Below, one piece after another: positions 6,965-15,052 of a DNA stretch of 37,732 nt. Each line of letters begins with the position of its first letter. Position 1 is the first letter of the stretch. The stretch spans positions 1 through 37,732 of the forward strand of contig DAICYJ010000010.1 in the NCBI GenBank assembly GCA_027311705.1. The letters run 5' to 3'. Source of the stretch: Novosphingobium sp. GTDB taxonomy: Bacteria; Pseudomonadota; Alphaproteobacteria; Sphingomonadales; Sphingomonadaceae. Made by a program: the position numbers and the translations under genes. The notes under the pieces were generated by a model that worked only from the letters and a program-made list of their open reading frames with translations, searched no databases and was not told where the DNA came from.

Positions 6965-7787
6965 CATGCCCAGCACAAGGACCTGGTTCAGCCAACCGCT
7001 GGAGACAGTGGCGATCTGGTGGCGGATCGAGCGCAGCGACGGCATCGCACTGGGTTTTACCAGCCACGATCGCGACCTGGCCTTCGACGGCCTGGTCCAC
7101 CGCACCGCACCTGGCATGGTTCCTTCGGCCATACGCCGCACCGCCACTTTCGAGCCGGACAGCGCAGATATTGCGGGCGCGCTAAGTCATGATTCGATCA
7201 CCGAAGGCGACCTCGCTGCCGGGCGGTTCGACGGTGCTGTAGTGGCGATGGGTATGGTCGATTGGGAAACGCTGGAACGCGAGACATTGTATAGCGGCAC
7301 GATCGGCGCGGTGGGGCACGAAGGCGCGGGCTTTTCCGCCGAACTGCGCTCGATCAAGGACCTGCTGTCGCGCGACATCGTGCCGCGTACTTCACCGACC
7401 TGCCGTGCCGAATTTTGCGGAACCGGCTGTACGCTATCGGCTGCCCGGTTTACACGCAGCGCCACGCTGGCACTTGTCGAGCCGGACGGCGGTATGCGCG
7501 TCGCCGGCGCTTCGACCGACGGGCTGCTGTTCGGCATGCTGCGCTGGATCGACGGGCCGGAGGCCGGATTGTCGCGGAGGATCGAGGATATCGATGGCTC
7601 CCTGCTGATCCTCGACCGCCCAGCAGACCCCGGCACCCCGGTGGGCACCCGAATACTATTACGAGAGGGGTGCGATCACACGCTGGATACTTGCGCTACC
7701 CGGTTCGCCAATGCGACGAACTTTCAGGGTGAGCCATACCTGCCGGGCAACGACCTGCTGACCCGATATCCCATGGTGCAAGGCTGA
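6957..7787 (+). CDS. Tail hub protein, DUF2163 plus phage BR0599-like domain (GTA gp13)
   Basis: A 276-residue protein of the DUF2163 family with the C-terminal BR0599-like part, the GTA hub that closes the tail tube at the baseplate. Typical landmarks are VAIWWRIERSDGIALGFTSH (18-37) and the C-terminal FQGEPYLPGNDLL. Five cysteines lie in two groups, C149/C154/C158 and C239/C246; in hub proteins of the lambda gpL type, cysteines at the C-terminal part bind an Fe-S cluster, so a metal site is likely here. The ATG at 6957 overlaps gp12; an alternative ATG at 6966 would give a protein three residues shorter. Stop and gp14 start overlap as TGATG. Confidence 0.88.
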   Translation: MTDMPSTRTWFSQPLETVAIWWRIERSDGIALGFTSHDRDLAFDGLVHRTAPGMVPSAIRRTATFEPDSADIAGALSHDSITEGDLAAGRFDGAVVAMGMVDWETLERETLYSGTIGAVGHEGAGFSAELRSIKDLLSRDIVPRTSPTCRAEFCGTGCTLSAARFTRSATLALVEPDGGMRVAGASTDGLLFGMLRWIDGPEAGLSRRIEDIDGSLLILDRPADPGTPVGTRILLREGCDHTLDTCATRFANATNFQGEPYLPGNDLLTRYPMVQG

Positions 7788-8179
7788 TGGGTATACTGGT
7801 GCAGGCCGCGCGTGAACTGATCGGAGTTCCATTCCGTCTGCATGGCCGCGACCCGGAGACAGGGCTCGACTGTGTGGGGCTCGTGACGGAAACGATGCGA
7901 CGCGCAGGTTTCCATCCGGTGCCGCCCGAAGGCTACGCGATGCGAACCGCCTCGCCCCGCAGTTTGCTTCATTTTGCAGTTGCCAGCGCAATGGTCGAGG
8001 TTGCGGAGGGTGGCGATGTCATTCTGGCCATGGTCAATCCACTGCAGCCGCATCTGCTGATCCCGGTACCGGGCGGGTTTGTCCATGCCCACGCCGGAAT
8101 TGGGCGCGTAACGGAAATGCCCGGCCCGCTTCCGTGGCCGACAACGCTGCGATGGCGCGTAACTCCGCAAAGGACTTGA
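7787..8179 (+). CDS. NlpC/P60-type cell-wall peptidase of the GTA baseplate (gp14)
   Basis: A 130-residue NlpC/P60 cysteine peptidase that would cut peptide bonds in peptidoglycan while DNA enters the recipient. The catalytic cysteine is C29 in the motif GLDCVGLVTE, and the probable histidine is H89 in LQPHLLIPVP, with HAHAGIGRV (100-108) making the following strand. No signal peptide is present, as expected for a part of the particle. It starts within the TGATG junction with gp13 and is followed six bases later by gp15. Its length matches GTA gp14. Confidence 0.88.
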   Translation: MGILVQAARELIGVPFRLHGRDPETGLDCVGLVTETMRRAGFHPVPPEGYAMRTASPRSLLHFAVASAMVEVAEGGDVILAMVNPLQPHLLIPVPGGFVHAHAGIGRVTEMPGPLPWPTTLRWRVTPQRT

Positions 8180-8185
8180 TCACCA

Positions 8186-10396
8186 ATGGCTACACTCATT
8201 CTCACGGCTGTCGGCACCGTCATCGGCGGCCCGCTGGGTGGTGCGATCGGTGCACTGGTCGGTCGGCAGGTCGATGCAGCGATCATCGGCGGACGCAAGG
8301 CGGAAGGCCCGCGTCTGAAGGAACTGTCTGTTCAGACATCAAGTTATGGCAACGCGCTGCCGCGTCATTTTGGCCGGATGCGTGCTGCGGGAACGGTGAT
8401 CTGGGCGACCGAATTGAAGGAGCAACGCGAAAGCCAGGGTGGAGGTAAAGGACCTTCCGTAACGTCCTACAGCTACAGCGCGTCGTTCGCAGTGGCGCTG
8501 GCAAGCCGTCCGATCAAAGGAATCGGCAAAGTCTGGGCGGACGGCAACCTTTTACGCGGCTCGGCGGGAGACCTGAAAGTCGGCGGTGCCATGCGCGTTC
8601 ACACCGGCCATGGCGACCAGATGCCCGATCCGCTGCTGATTCAGGCCGAGGCTGCTGGACGATGTCCAGCGTACCGCCAATTAGCCTATGTGGCGTTCGA
8701 GGATTTGCAACTTGCCGATTTTGGCAATCGCCTGCCGTCGCTGACTTTCGAGATACTGGCTGACGAGGGGGACTGTTCCATCGAAGCCATCATCGCTGAC
8801 ATCGTGCCGGAAGCGACGCTGGACAACCTTTCCGCGACCTTTGCGGGCTTCACGATCGATCAGGGATCGGCCGGCGATGCCCTCGCCGCGATTTCTCAGG
8901 GCGTTCCGCTGTCCTGTGCCACGATCGATGAACGACTGGTTGTGCGTCGTGCGGATGCGGGCTTTCCGATTGATGCTCCGTTGCTACCGCTTCCTGCGGC
9001 GAGCCAGGACCCCCAGGCCGACAAGGCGCGCATGGACGGCTGGTCGCGGCGCCGGGAACCCAAACCGAACGCCCGACTCGCGGGCCTGCGATATTATGAC
9101 GTGGCGCGAGACTACCAGCCTGGCCTGCAGCGCGGACTGGGCAGAAGCGAACAAGGCGACGTGGCCATGGTCGAGCTACCGGCAGCGCTTACTGCGGAAT
9201 CCGCGGTCGCCCTCGCAAATGCAGCGAGCCGCCGCACGTCAAGAGCCCGCGACACCATCTCCTATCGCATCACCGAGATCGACCCCGTACATTCACCCGG
9301 CGCATTCGTCCGCCTGCCTGTCGCATCGGGGCTGTGGCGGATTGATCAGTGGGAATGGCAGAAAGACGGAGTGCTGCTCGACCTTTCGTCCTGCGTTTCG
9401 CGCGACACGGTGCCCGTTGCCATCTCGCGCGTCGACGGGGGACGCCTGAACCTTGCACCCGACCTGGTCGCGTCACCGACCACCCTGGCAGCGTTCGAAC
9501 TGCCTTGGGATGGCATCGGCAGTGGCGCCTCGCCGGCGCTTTTTGTTGCGGCATGTGGTGTTACCGCAGGCTGGACCGGAGCCTCGCTTTTCGCGGAAAG
9601 AGAAGGCGCAGCCAGCGGCTTGGTTGCGATCGGCTCGACCGGTCGACGTCGGGCCATCATCGGACGATTGCAGTCGGTTCTTCCGCCTGCTTCCCCATTG
9701 CTTGTCGATCGGACGACGACTTTCGACGTGCAACTCGCGGACATCGACCTGTCGCTCCCCACTTCGAACCTTCCGCAACTTCTGCAAGGCGCAAATCGCG
9801 CCCTCGTTGGCGCGGAAATCATCCAGTTTGCAAACGCTTCACCGATCGGTAGCGGGGCCTGGCGGCTTTCCGGACTGTTACGCGGTCGTGGTGGGACAGA
9901 ATGGGCGATCGGCGGCCATGCGCCAGGCGAAAGCTTCGTCCTGATCGACGATGCACTACACAGCTTGGATCCGGCATTGGTGGGCGATGCCGCGACGACC
10001 CACATCGTTGCTGCCGGGCTTGGCGACAGCGAACCCGTAACTGTTTCCATTGCGTGCGCGGGAGCAACGCTCAGACCGCTATCGCCGGTTCACGGAAGCG
10101 CCATGCGACAAAGTGACGGCGGCCTGATCATCAGCTGGGTGAGGCGCTCTCGAGGGAGCTGGTTCTGGCCCGATCTCATCGAAACGCCGATCAACGAAGA
10201 AGCTGAGCTATGGGACGTGACTTACGGCGACACAGCCGCTCCGGCGCAGCGCTGGCAAGTAGACGCAGCGCGATTGACCCTTTCGTCAGCGCAACTCACC
10301 GCGCTTGCGGCACTATCCGTTCCGTCTGTTTTTAATGTTCGGCAACTGGGCCGCGCCGCAGCTTCCGCATCACTGCGGATTGCAATTCCGGCATAA
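8186..10396 (+). CDS. GTA gp15-type tail/host-specificity protein without TIM-barrel domain
   Basis: A 736-residue protein opening with a Gly-rich hydrophobic segment (VGTVIGGPLGGAIGALVG, residues 9-26) followed by KELSVQTSSYGNALPRHFGRMR, the usual start of GTA gp15 and related phage tail proteins. The middle (about 190-400: DEGDCSIEAIIADIV, TFAGFTIDQGSAGDALAAIS) matches the phage tail_3 type domain, and the last 330 residues are beta-rich repeats (LRGRGGTEWAIGGHAPGE). The gp15 of Rhodobacter is about 1,300 residues and contains a TIM-barrel domain; here it is little over half that size and I find no such stretch. It forms the tip/fibre complex that contacts the recipient surface. Confidence 0.85.
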   Translation: MATLILTAVGTVIGGPLGGAIGALVGRQVDAAIIGGRKAEGPRLKELSVQTSSYGNALPRHFGRMRAAGTVIWATELKEQRESQGGGKGPSVTSYSYSASFAVALASRPIKGIGKVWADGNLLRGSAGDLKVGGAMRVHTGHGDQMPDPLLIQAEAAGRCPAYRQLAYVAFEDLQLADFGNRLPSLTFEILADEGDCSIEAIIADIVPEATLDNLSATFAGFTIDQGSAGDALAAISQGVPLSCATIDERLVVRRADAGFPIDAPLLPLPAASQDPQADKARMDGWSRRREPKPNARLAGLRYYDVARDYQPGLQRGLGRSEQGDVAMVELPAALTAESAVALANAASRRTSRARDTISYRITEIDPVHSPGAFVRLPVASGLWRIDQWEWQKDGVLLDLSSCVSRDTVPVAISRVDGGRLNLAPDLVASPTTLAAFELPWDGIGSGASPALFVAACGVTAGWTGASLFAEREGAASGLVAIGSTGRRRAIIGRLQSVLPPASPLLVDRTTTFDVQLADIDLSLPTSNLPQLLQGANRALVGAEIIQFANASPIGSGAWRLSGLLRGRGGTEWAIGGHAPGESFVLIDDALHSLDPALVGDAATTHIVAAGLGDSEPVTVSIACAGATLRPLSPVHGSAMRQSDGGLIISWVRRSRGSWFWPDLIETPINEEAELWDVTYGDTAAPAQRWQVDAARLTLSSAQLTALAALSVPSVFNVRQLGRAAASASLRIAIPA

Positions 10397-10438
10397 CGCC
10401 CACAGCCGTTCGATCCGTCACCCTCGAAGGACGCAGCC

Positions 10439-10897
10439 ATGACCGATCCAACCAGTTTCTCCGCATCCTCGCCTCGCTTTTCACTGCCGATGCTGTTTGC
10501 CGGGCAGAGCCAGAAAGAAGTGACCGTAAACGAAGCGCTTCTGTTGGCCGACATGCTGTTGCATCCGGTGGTGCAAGGAAGCATCACTGCGGCACCAGAC
10601 ACACCTGCGATCGGTATGGGCTGGCTGGTCGCCGCAGGTGCGACCGGAACATTTGCTGGGCATGACGACGCAATGGCCGTGTGGACTGAGGGCGGCTGGC
10701 GGTTCGCTCGCCCGGTGCCCGGAATGAAGGTGTACGATCTCGGCCTGGGCTGTAATCGAACTTGGTCGGGAACGTGGCGATTTTCGGCCGCGCCGGCGGA
10801 CATAACCGGTGGAACGGTGATAGACGTTCAAGCGAGGCAGGCGATTGCCGCGCTGATCGCGCTCCTGAAGGATGCTGCCATAATTTCAACGACGTGA
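10439..10897 (+). CDS. DUF2793 protein at the end of the GTA cluster
   Basis: A 152-residue DUF2793 protein. The N-terminal half shows the family signature: FSLPMLFAGQSQKEVTVNEA (residues 14-33), IGMGWLVAAGATGTFAGHDD and WTEGGWRFARPVPGM. The remainder is short and ends in a helix (ARQAIAALIALLKDA). DUF2793 proteins are often encoded with GTA or prophage tail genes and are thought to be part of receptor-binding or surface-decorating structures; a link to GTA head spikes or tail fibres is a guess. It lies 42 bases after gp15 on the same strand with AAGGACG before the ATG, so it is probably the last gene of the GTA unit. Confidence 0.8.
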   Translation: MTDPTSFSASSPRFSLPMLFAGQSQKEVTVNEALLLADMLLHPVVQGSITAAPDTPAIGMGWLVAAGATGTFAGHDDAMAVWTEGGWRFARPVPGMKVYDLGLGCNRTWSGTWRFSAAPADITGGTVIDVQARQAIAALIALLKDAAIISTT

Positions 10898-11017
10898 CGG
10901 GAACCCAATTGGCGATAGTGCATTTGAGCGGCACATGAGGGTAGTTTCCGCTGAACAGTTGTTGCTCAAAATGACCGTTATAGTTGTTTTTAGGCAACAG
11001 CCGGCGTTCGTGCCCGC

Positions 11018-11046
11018 TTGCATGAATAGAACAGAACCGGTAGATA
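11018..11046 (+). promoter_or_regulatory. Candidate sigma-70-type promoter of the ompA-like gene
   Basis: TTGCAT (11018-11023) and TAGATA (11041-11046) are separated by exactly 17 bases. The putative start of transcription lies about 40 bases before the ATG at 11090, which has the ribosome site AAGGGGA (11077-11083). The 192-base gap between the DUF2793 gene and this start contains no other gene that I can support, so the porin probably has its own promoter. The assignment is by match to the consensus only. Confidence 0.4.
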
Positions 11047-11089
11047 ACCGCCACGACGTGGCATGAATTCGCTAAAAGGGGAAACGATA

Positions 11090-12199
11090 ATGCGGAAACT
11101 GGTCCTTGGCATTGCCTTGGCTACAACGGCGATGGCAACGCCGGCGCTCGCCAGGAATGATTCCTGGTATGTGGAAGCCGATGGCGGCGCGATGCTGCTC
11201 GAAAATTCGGATATAACTGTTGCAGGTGTCAAGGACGCTGCAACGCTCGACACGTCGACGGGTTATGACTTTGGTGGCATCGTCGGTTATGACTTCGGCG
11301 GCTTCCGTCTGGAAACCGAAGTGTCTTACCGTCGCGCACGTGCAAACACGCTGATCGACAACACCACCGGCACGAGCTTCACGGGCAACAACATCAGCGG
11401 CCGCGCTCACGCGCTTAGCTACATGGTGAACGGCATGCTGGATTTCGGTGACGACGATGGCCTGCAGGGCTTCGTTGGCGGCGGCGTTGGCGTTGCAAAC
11501 GTGAAATACGCAGTCACCACGCTCAACCCCAATGGCACGAATGCCGGCGGCGTGAACGATTCCGACACGAACTTCGCATGGCAGGTCATCGCTGGCGTGC
11601 GCGCTCCGATCAGCAGCCACTGGGATGCTGGCCTGAAGTATCGCTTCTTCAACGTCAACCATATCGACCTGACCGGCAACGGTGCAAACACGGGCGATTC
11701 CATCAACACCCGTTGGCGTTCGCACTCGATCCTGGGTACGCTGGCCTACAACTTCGGTGGTGCCGAGCCGATGCCGGAGCCTGCTGCTCCGCCGCCGCCT
11801 CCCCCGCCGCCCCCGCCGCCCCCGCCGCCCCCGCCGCCGGCTCCGGTCTGCAACAAGGGTCCGTACATCGTGTTCTTCGACTGGGATAAGTCGGACATCA
11901 CGCCGGAAGCTTCGACCATCCTCGACAACGCCGTCACTGCCTATGGCAATTGCGCCAGCGTTCCGATCATGCTCGCAGGTTATGCGGATCGTTCGGGTAC
12001 GGCCAAGTACAACGTCGGCCTTTCGCAGCGCCGCAACACGTCGGTGCGTTCGTACCTGACGTCGCATGGTATCCCGGATGGCTCGATCACGAGCCAGGCG
12101 TTCGGCGAAACCAACCCGCGCGTTCCGACCGCTGATGGCGTTCGCGAACTCCAGAACCGTCGCGTGGAAATCACGTACGGTCCCGGTTCGGGCATGTAA
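11090..12199 (+). CDS. OmpA-family outer membrane protein (beta-barrel plus peptidoglycan-binding domain)
   Basis: A 369-residue outer membrane protein. The start at 11090 gives a clean signal peptide cut after MRKLVLGIALATTAMATPALA in two parts (residues 1-21), and the upstream in-frame ATG at 11063 does not. Residues about 22-220 form the eight-stranded barrel (DSWYVEADGGAML, GGIVGYDFGGFRLETEVSYR, ending GTLAYNFGG). A linker of 17 consecutive prolines follows (nucleotides 11789-11839). The C-terminal OmpA domain (about 258-369) has FFDWDKSDIT, the peptidoglycan-binding region GYADRSGTAKYNVGLSQRR and QNRRVEITYG. It anchors the outer membrane to the cell wall and may act as a porin. It is transcribed alone, from a likely promoter at 11018 to the terminator at 12225. 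Confidence 0.95.
   Translation: MRKLVLGIALATTAMATPALARNDSWYVEADGGAMLLENSDITVAGVKDAATLDTSTGYDFGGIVGYDFGGFRLETEVSYRRARANTLIDNTTGTSFTGNNISGRAHALSYMVNGMLDFGDDDGLQGFVGGGVGVANVKYAVTTLNPNGTNAGGVNDSDTNFAWQVIAGVRAPISSHWDAGLKYRFFNVNHIDLTGNGANTGDSINTRWRSHSILGTLAYNFGGAEPMPEPAAPPPPPPPPPPPPPPPPPAPVCNKGPYIVFFDWDKSDITPEASTILDNAVTAYGNCASVPIMLAGYADRSGTAKYNVGLSQRRNTSVRSYLTSHGIPDGSITSQAFGETNPRVPTADGVRELQNRRVEITYGPGSGM
11789..11839 (+). repeat. In-frame proline microsatellite with 9-bp unit
   Basis: Seventeen proline codons in a row, of which codons 5-16 (11801-11836) are four perfect copies of the 9-base unit CCCCCGCCG. Because the unit is a multiple of three, gain or loss of copies by slippage would change linker length without breaking the porin frame. 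Confidence 0.85.
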
Positions 12200-12224
12200 T
12201 AACTGGCGCAAGCCAAATAATGCG

Positions 12225-12254
12225 AAAGGGGCCGGAGAAATCCGGCCCCTTTTT
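12225..12254 (+). terminator. Rho-independent terminator of the ompA-like gene
   Basis: AAAGGGGCCGGA (12225-12236) and TCCGGCCCCTTT (12241-12252) form a perfect 12-bp stem closed by a GAAA tetraloop, with a run of T ending at 12254. It starts 25 bases after the porin stop and separates it from the superoxide dismutase gene. Confidence 0.92.
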
Positions 12255-12290
12255 CGTTATGGTCTCGGCAGTCACGCCAGGAGGCCCTCC

Positions 12291-12818
12291 ATGATCCCGA
12301 AATTCCTATTCACGGCTGCTGTTTTGTCACTGACCCTCGGTGGATGTGCGACGGTCCCGCCGCAGCCAACAGGCCTTGCCCATGCCGATATCGTGACCGC
12401 AGAAGGCAAACCTGCAGGCCGCGCCTACCTGACGGCGAATGGCGACGCCGTTACGCTGACGGTGCAAGCGGCGGGGCTCAAACCGGGGCTGCACGGGATC
12501 CACCTGCACACCGTCGGAAAATGCGAGGCCCCGGCCTTCACCAGTGCGGGCGGCCACCTCAATCCAGGCATGAAAATGCATGGATCGATGAACCCGGCGG
12601 GCGCGCACATGGGCGACCTTCCCAACCTGTCGATCGCTGCGGATGGTGCCGGCGCTGCAACCGTGTTTCTACCGGGAAAATGGGCAGATATCGGGCAGTC
12701 CATCTTCGACGCTGACGGATCCGCCATCGTGATCCATGCCGCAGAAGATGATTACAAGACCGATCCCACAGGCAACAGCGGCGGCCGCATAGCATGTGGC
12801 GTCTTCGTGCAGGGCTGA
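12291..12818 (+). CDS. sodC: Cu/Zn superoxide dismutase, predicted lipoprotein
   Basis: A 175-residue copper/zinc superoxide dismutase, which turns superoxide into hydrogen peroxide and oxygen outside the cytoplasm. The start at 12291 has AGGAGG (12279-12284). The N-terminus MIPKFLFTAAVLSLTLGGC is a lipoprotein signal with lipobox LGGC (C19), so the enzyme is probably lipid-anchored on the periplasmic side of a membrane. Metal ligands are visible: GIHLHTVGKC (two copper histidines and the first disulfide cysteine), GGHLNP, MKMHGSMNPAGAHMGDLPN and IVIHAAEDDY, with the second cysteine in RIACGVFVQG. It is preceded by the ompA terminator and faces queC tail to tail across 14 bases. Confidence 0.92.
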   Translation: MIPKFLFTAAVLSLTLGGCATVPPQPTGLAHADIVTAEGKPAGRAYLTANGDAVTLTVQAAGLKPGLHGIHLHTVGKCEAPAFTSAGGHLNPGMKMHGSMNPAGAHMGDLPNLSIAADGAGAATVFLPGKWADIGQSIFDADGSAIVIHAAEDDYKTDPTGNSGGRIACGVFVQG

Positions 12819-12832
12819 CCCGCCAACCCGCG

Positions 12833-13537
12833 CTAGCTCTCTTTGCCGTATTCGGTGCCGTCGCTTAATCCGGCTTCAGCAAAACCGGCGCGGCGAAGGC
12901 GGCAGCTATCGCATTGGCCGCAAGCCCGCCCATCCGGCAGGGGATCGTAGCACGACCAGCTATCCCCGGCGTCGAGGCCGAGCCGGGCAGCCTCGCGTGC
13001 AATGTCGGACTTGCGCAGGTGCTGCAACGGAGCGTGGACTTTGATCGTGCCGCCTTCGCTGCCGACCTTGGTCGCGATGCGAGCAAGGCCTTCGAAACCT
13101 GCAACGAACTCCGGACGGCAATCGGGATATCCCGAATAGTCCAGCGCGTTAACGCCGATGAACAAGTCGCTGGACCCGGCCGCTTCCGCCCACGCCAGCG
13201 CTAGAGACAGAAACACCAGGTTCCGGGCCGGGACGTAGGTGACTGGAATATCGTCCCCCACGCCGAATTTGGGGACATCGATGGCGTCGGTCAGTGCCGA
13301 TCCGCCAAACTGGCGCAAATCCATGGGAAGGATTATGTGGCGATCGACACCGATGCGGTCCGCAATCTTGCGTGCAGCATCAAGTTCGACGCGGTGGCGT
13401 TGGTTATAGTCGATGGTCAGCGCCAGGATGCGGAAGCCCTGTTCACGTGCGAGCCCCGCACAAACCATCGAATCCAGCCCGCCGGACAGAAGCACGACCG
13501 CCAGCGGCGCAACTTCGCGATTTTCGTGATGACTCAT
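12833..13537 (-). CDS. queC: 7-cyano-7-deazaguanine synthase
   Basis: A 234-residue QueC, which converts 7-carboxy-7-deazaguanine to preQ0 with ATP and ammonia, in queuosine tRNA-modification synthesis. The PP-loop ATP motif is LLSGGLDSMVC near the N-terminus (residues 17-27), followed by ALTIDYNQRHRVEL. The zinc site near the C-terminus is complete: SWSCYDPLPDGRACGQCDSC supplies four cysteines. The IGVNALDYSGYPDCRPEF stretch is typical. Length is normal. The gene lies downstream of the DUF3617 gene on the same strand, with 48 bases between them; other queuosine genes are not in the window. Confidence 0.95.
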   Translation of the reverse strand: MSHHENREVAPLAVVLLSGGLDSMVCAGLAREQGFRILALTIDYNQRHRVELDAARKIADRIGVDRHIILPMDLRQFGGSALTDAIDVPKFGVGDDIPVTYVPARNLVFLSLALAWAEAAGSSDLFIGVNALDYSGYPDCRPEFVAGFEGLARIATKVGSEGGTIKVHAPLQHLRKSDIAREAARLGLDAGDSWSCYDPLPDGRACGQCDSCRLRRAGFAEAGLSDGTEYGKES

Positions 13538-13585
13538 GATGACGCGCTACTCGCGCCCGATCGGGCTGGCAATGGGCGTCCGACC

Positions 13586-14020
13586 TCAGCGAGTGCAGGC
13601 ACCGGTGCGTCGAGCTTCGGCGTTGAACTGGAACGGCAATCCCTGCGCAATGCCCTGCGTTTCTAGTTGGACCAGCCGCGAATTCTCGAACCTAATGCGC
13701 GTTTGCCCATATCCATTGCCAGGGCAGGTATAGTGAACCGTCACCACGTCCGGTGCATCTTCAACCACGAAGCTCCGGCACGTGTCCTTCATGTGGCGGA
13801 TCTGGACGAGCTTGCGACCACTGGCAATGCACACCCGGTCAGGTGCACCGGCCGGGCCTCGATCGCGCACTTCCCATTGCCCCGCTTCAAGCCGATCAAG
13901 CATCGCGAGCGAAATGCGCTGCGCAGATAGCGGCACACCCTGAAAAACGATGATGGCCAGCGCCGCGCCTGCGCTTGCGCGCGACATCGCTCGACCATTT
14001 GAACGCAACCATCCAGACAT
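13586..14020 (-). CDS. DUF3617-family secreted protein
   Basis: A protein of about 144 residues with an N-terminal hydrophobic segment (ASAGAALAIIVFQGVPLSA) that fits a signal peptide with cleavage after LSA. The mature part follows the DUF3617 pattern: LEAGQWEVRDRG, a cysteine pair (RVCIASGRK and KDTCRSFVVED), VHYTCPGNGYGQTRIRFENS and LETQGIAQGLPFQFNAEARR, with three or four cysteines that may form disulfides in the periplasm. The function of the family is unknown. Start choice is uncertain: ATGs at 14032, 14020 and 13987 all precede or begin the signal; none has a strong ribosome site. Confidence 0.75.
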   Translation of the reverse strand: MSGWLRSNGRAMSRASAGAALAIIVFQGVPLSAQRISLAMLDRLEAGQWEVRDRGPAGAPDRVCIASGRKLVQIRHMKDTCRSFVVEDAPDVVTVHYTCPGNGYGQTRIRFENSRLVQLETQGIAQGLPFQFNAEARRTGACTR

Positions 14021-14132
14021 GGGCAACCACATCGCAGCAGGGACACCGCGACACCGTGTCGCGCGTCACTCCCATATACAGGAAATTGCTGTTTGAGTTA
14101 AAGTGTTCTTTAGCAGCGACGAACGGAATCGT

Positions 14133-15041
14133 TCAGTCGAGATCGATGGCGAATTCGCGCGAGCAGAACGCACAGTCGACCACGACCAGCCCGTCATCGT
14201 TCTTCATTTCCGCTTGCTCGGCAGCACCAAACCGCGACAGGACGGATCGATAGTGCTCGATCGAGCAGCGGCACCCCCGCACGATTTCAGCGCCCTGTTC
14301 GACGCGCACCTCGCGCTCTTCGTGAAAAAGCCGCCAGACCAGCGTTTCAAGGCCAAGCTGCCCGTCGGCGAGTTCATCGGTCCGCACACCGCCGCCCATA
14401 ATTGCCATGTGCTCCCACTCCGGATGGTCGAGCCGCACGTGCAGGCGTTCGCGCCCCTCTTCTCCTTCGGCCAGATGCTGGATCAGCATGCCGCCGGCCA
14501 CACACCCCGAAGCATCGGTGCGCGTGGCAACGCGGATCAGCGTCGGCAACTGTTCGGATTGCAGGAAATAGCTTTCGCAGGCCTGCGCCAGCGTTTCGCC
14601 TTCCAAGGGCACAATCCCCTGATATCGCTGGCCGGTCGAAGGCAGGTCGAACGTGATGGCCAGATAGCCGGCGCCAAACAGCGAGAACAGCGTCGGATTG
14701 GGGCCAAGCTCATCCACCCGCGCCGGGTCGTGGCGCACGTATCCGCGCAGTTCACCGCCGCGATAGTCGCACACCAGCAATTCGACCGGGCCGTCCTGCG
14801 TCTGCGCTTGCATGGTCAGCTGGCCCTCGGCGTCCTTCAGCAGCGAACCAAGCAGCACCGTCAACGTCAGTGCTTCGGCCAACACCTGCCGGATCGGTGC
14901 GGGATAGGAATGCGCCGAAAGGATTTCGTCGAGCACTGGCCCAAGCCGCACCACCCGCCCACGCGCGTTGCGATCGGGCACGGTGAAGAACAGCGTGCGG
15001 TCGAAGCCGGTGTCGCCGCCGGGGAGTTCGCTTGCGGGCAT
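14133..15041 (-). CDS. hslO: Redox-regulated molecular chaperone Hsp33
   Basis: A 302-residue Hsp33, a cytoplasmic chaperone switched on by oxidation. The start at 15041 (MPASELPGGDTGFDRTLFF) follows the argF stop by 11 bases; an open frame back to 15122 lies inside argF and is rejected. The body has VDELGPNPTLFSLFGAGYLA and TIQ-type holdase segments. The zinc redox switch lies at the C-terminus: RGCRCSIEHY and VVDCAFCSREF supply the CXC and CXXC cysteines, all four present, so regulation by disulfide formation is likely intact. It is the third gene of an argD-argF-hslO unit, an order known in other alphaproteobacteria. Confidence 0.93.
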   Translation of the reverse strand: MPASELPGGDTGFDRTLFFTVPDRNARGRVVRLGPVLDEILSAHSYPAPIRQVLAEALTLTVLLGSLLKDAEGQLTMQAQTQDGPVELLVCDYRGGELRGYVRHDPARVDELGPNPTLFSLFGAGYLAITFDLPSTGQRYQGIVPLEGETLAQACESYFLQSEQLPTLIRVATRTDASGCVAGGMLIQHLAEGEEGRERLHVRLDHPEWEHMAIMGGGVRTDELADGQLGLETLVWRLFHEEREVRVEQGAEIVRGCRCSIEHYRSVLSRFGAAEQAEMKNDDGLVVVDCAFCSREFAIDLD

Positions 15042-15052
15042 CGCGGGTCCGA

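Noticed and set aside
1..10897. Intact inducible prophage
   Set aside because: No integrase, repressor, replication, holin or endolysin gene is visible, and the gene order and short tape measure fit a GTA; only the left part outside the window could change this.
10957..10986. Alternative promoter-like boxes upstream of the porin gene
   Set aside because: The TTGTTG and TATAGT boxes are only 14 bases apart, too close for a sigma-70-type promoter; the 17-base pair at 11018 fits better.
11746..11937. Poly-glycine minus-strand frame within the porin linker
   Set aside because: It is the complement of the poly-proline codons and has no start context.
11072..12211. 379-codon minus-strand frame opposite the OmpA gene
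   Set aside because: The plus-strand gene has a signal peptide, ribosome site, domains and terminator; the minus frame has none of these.
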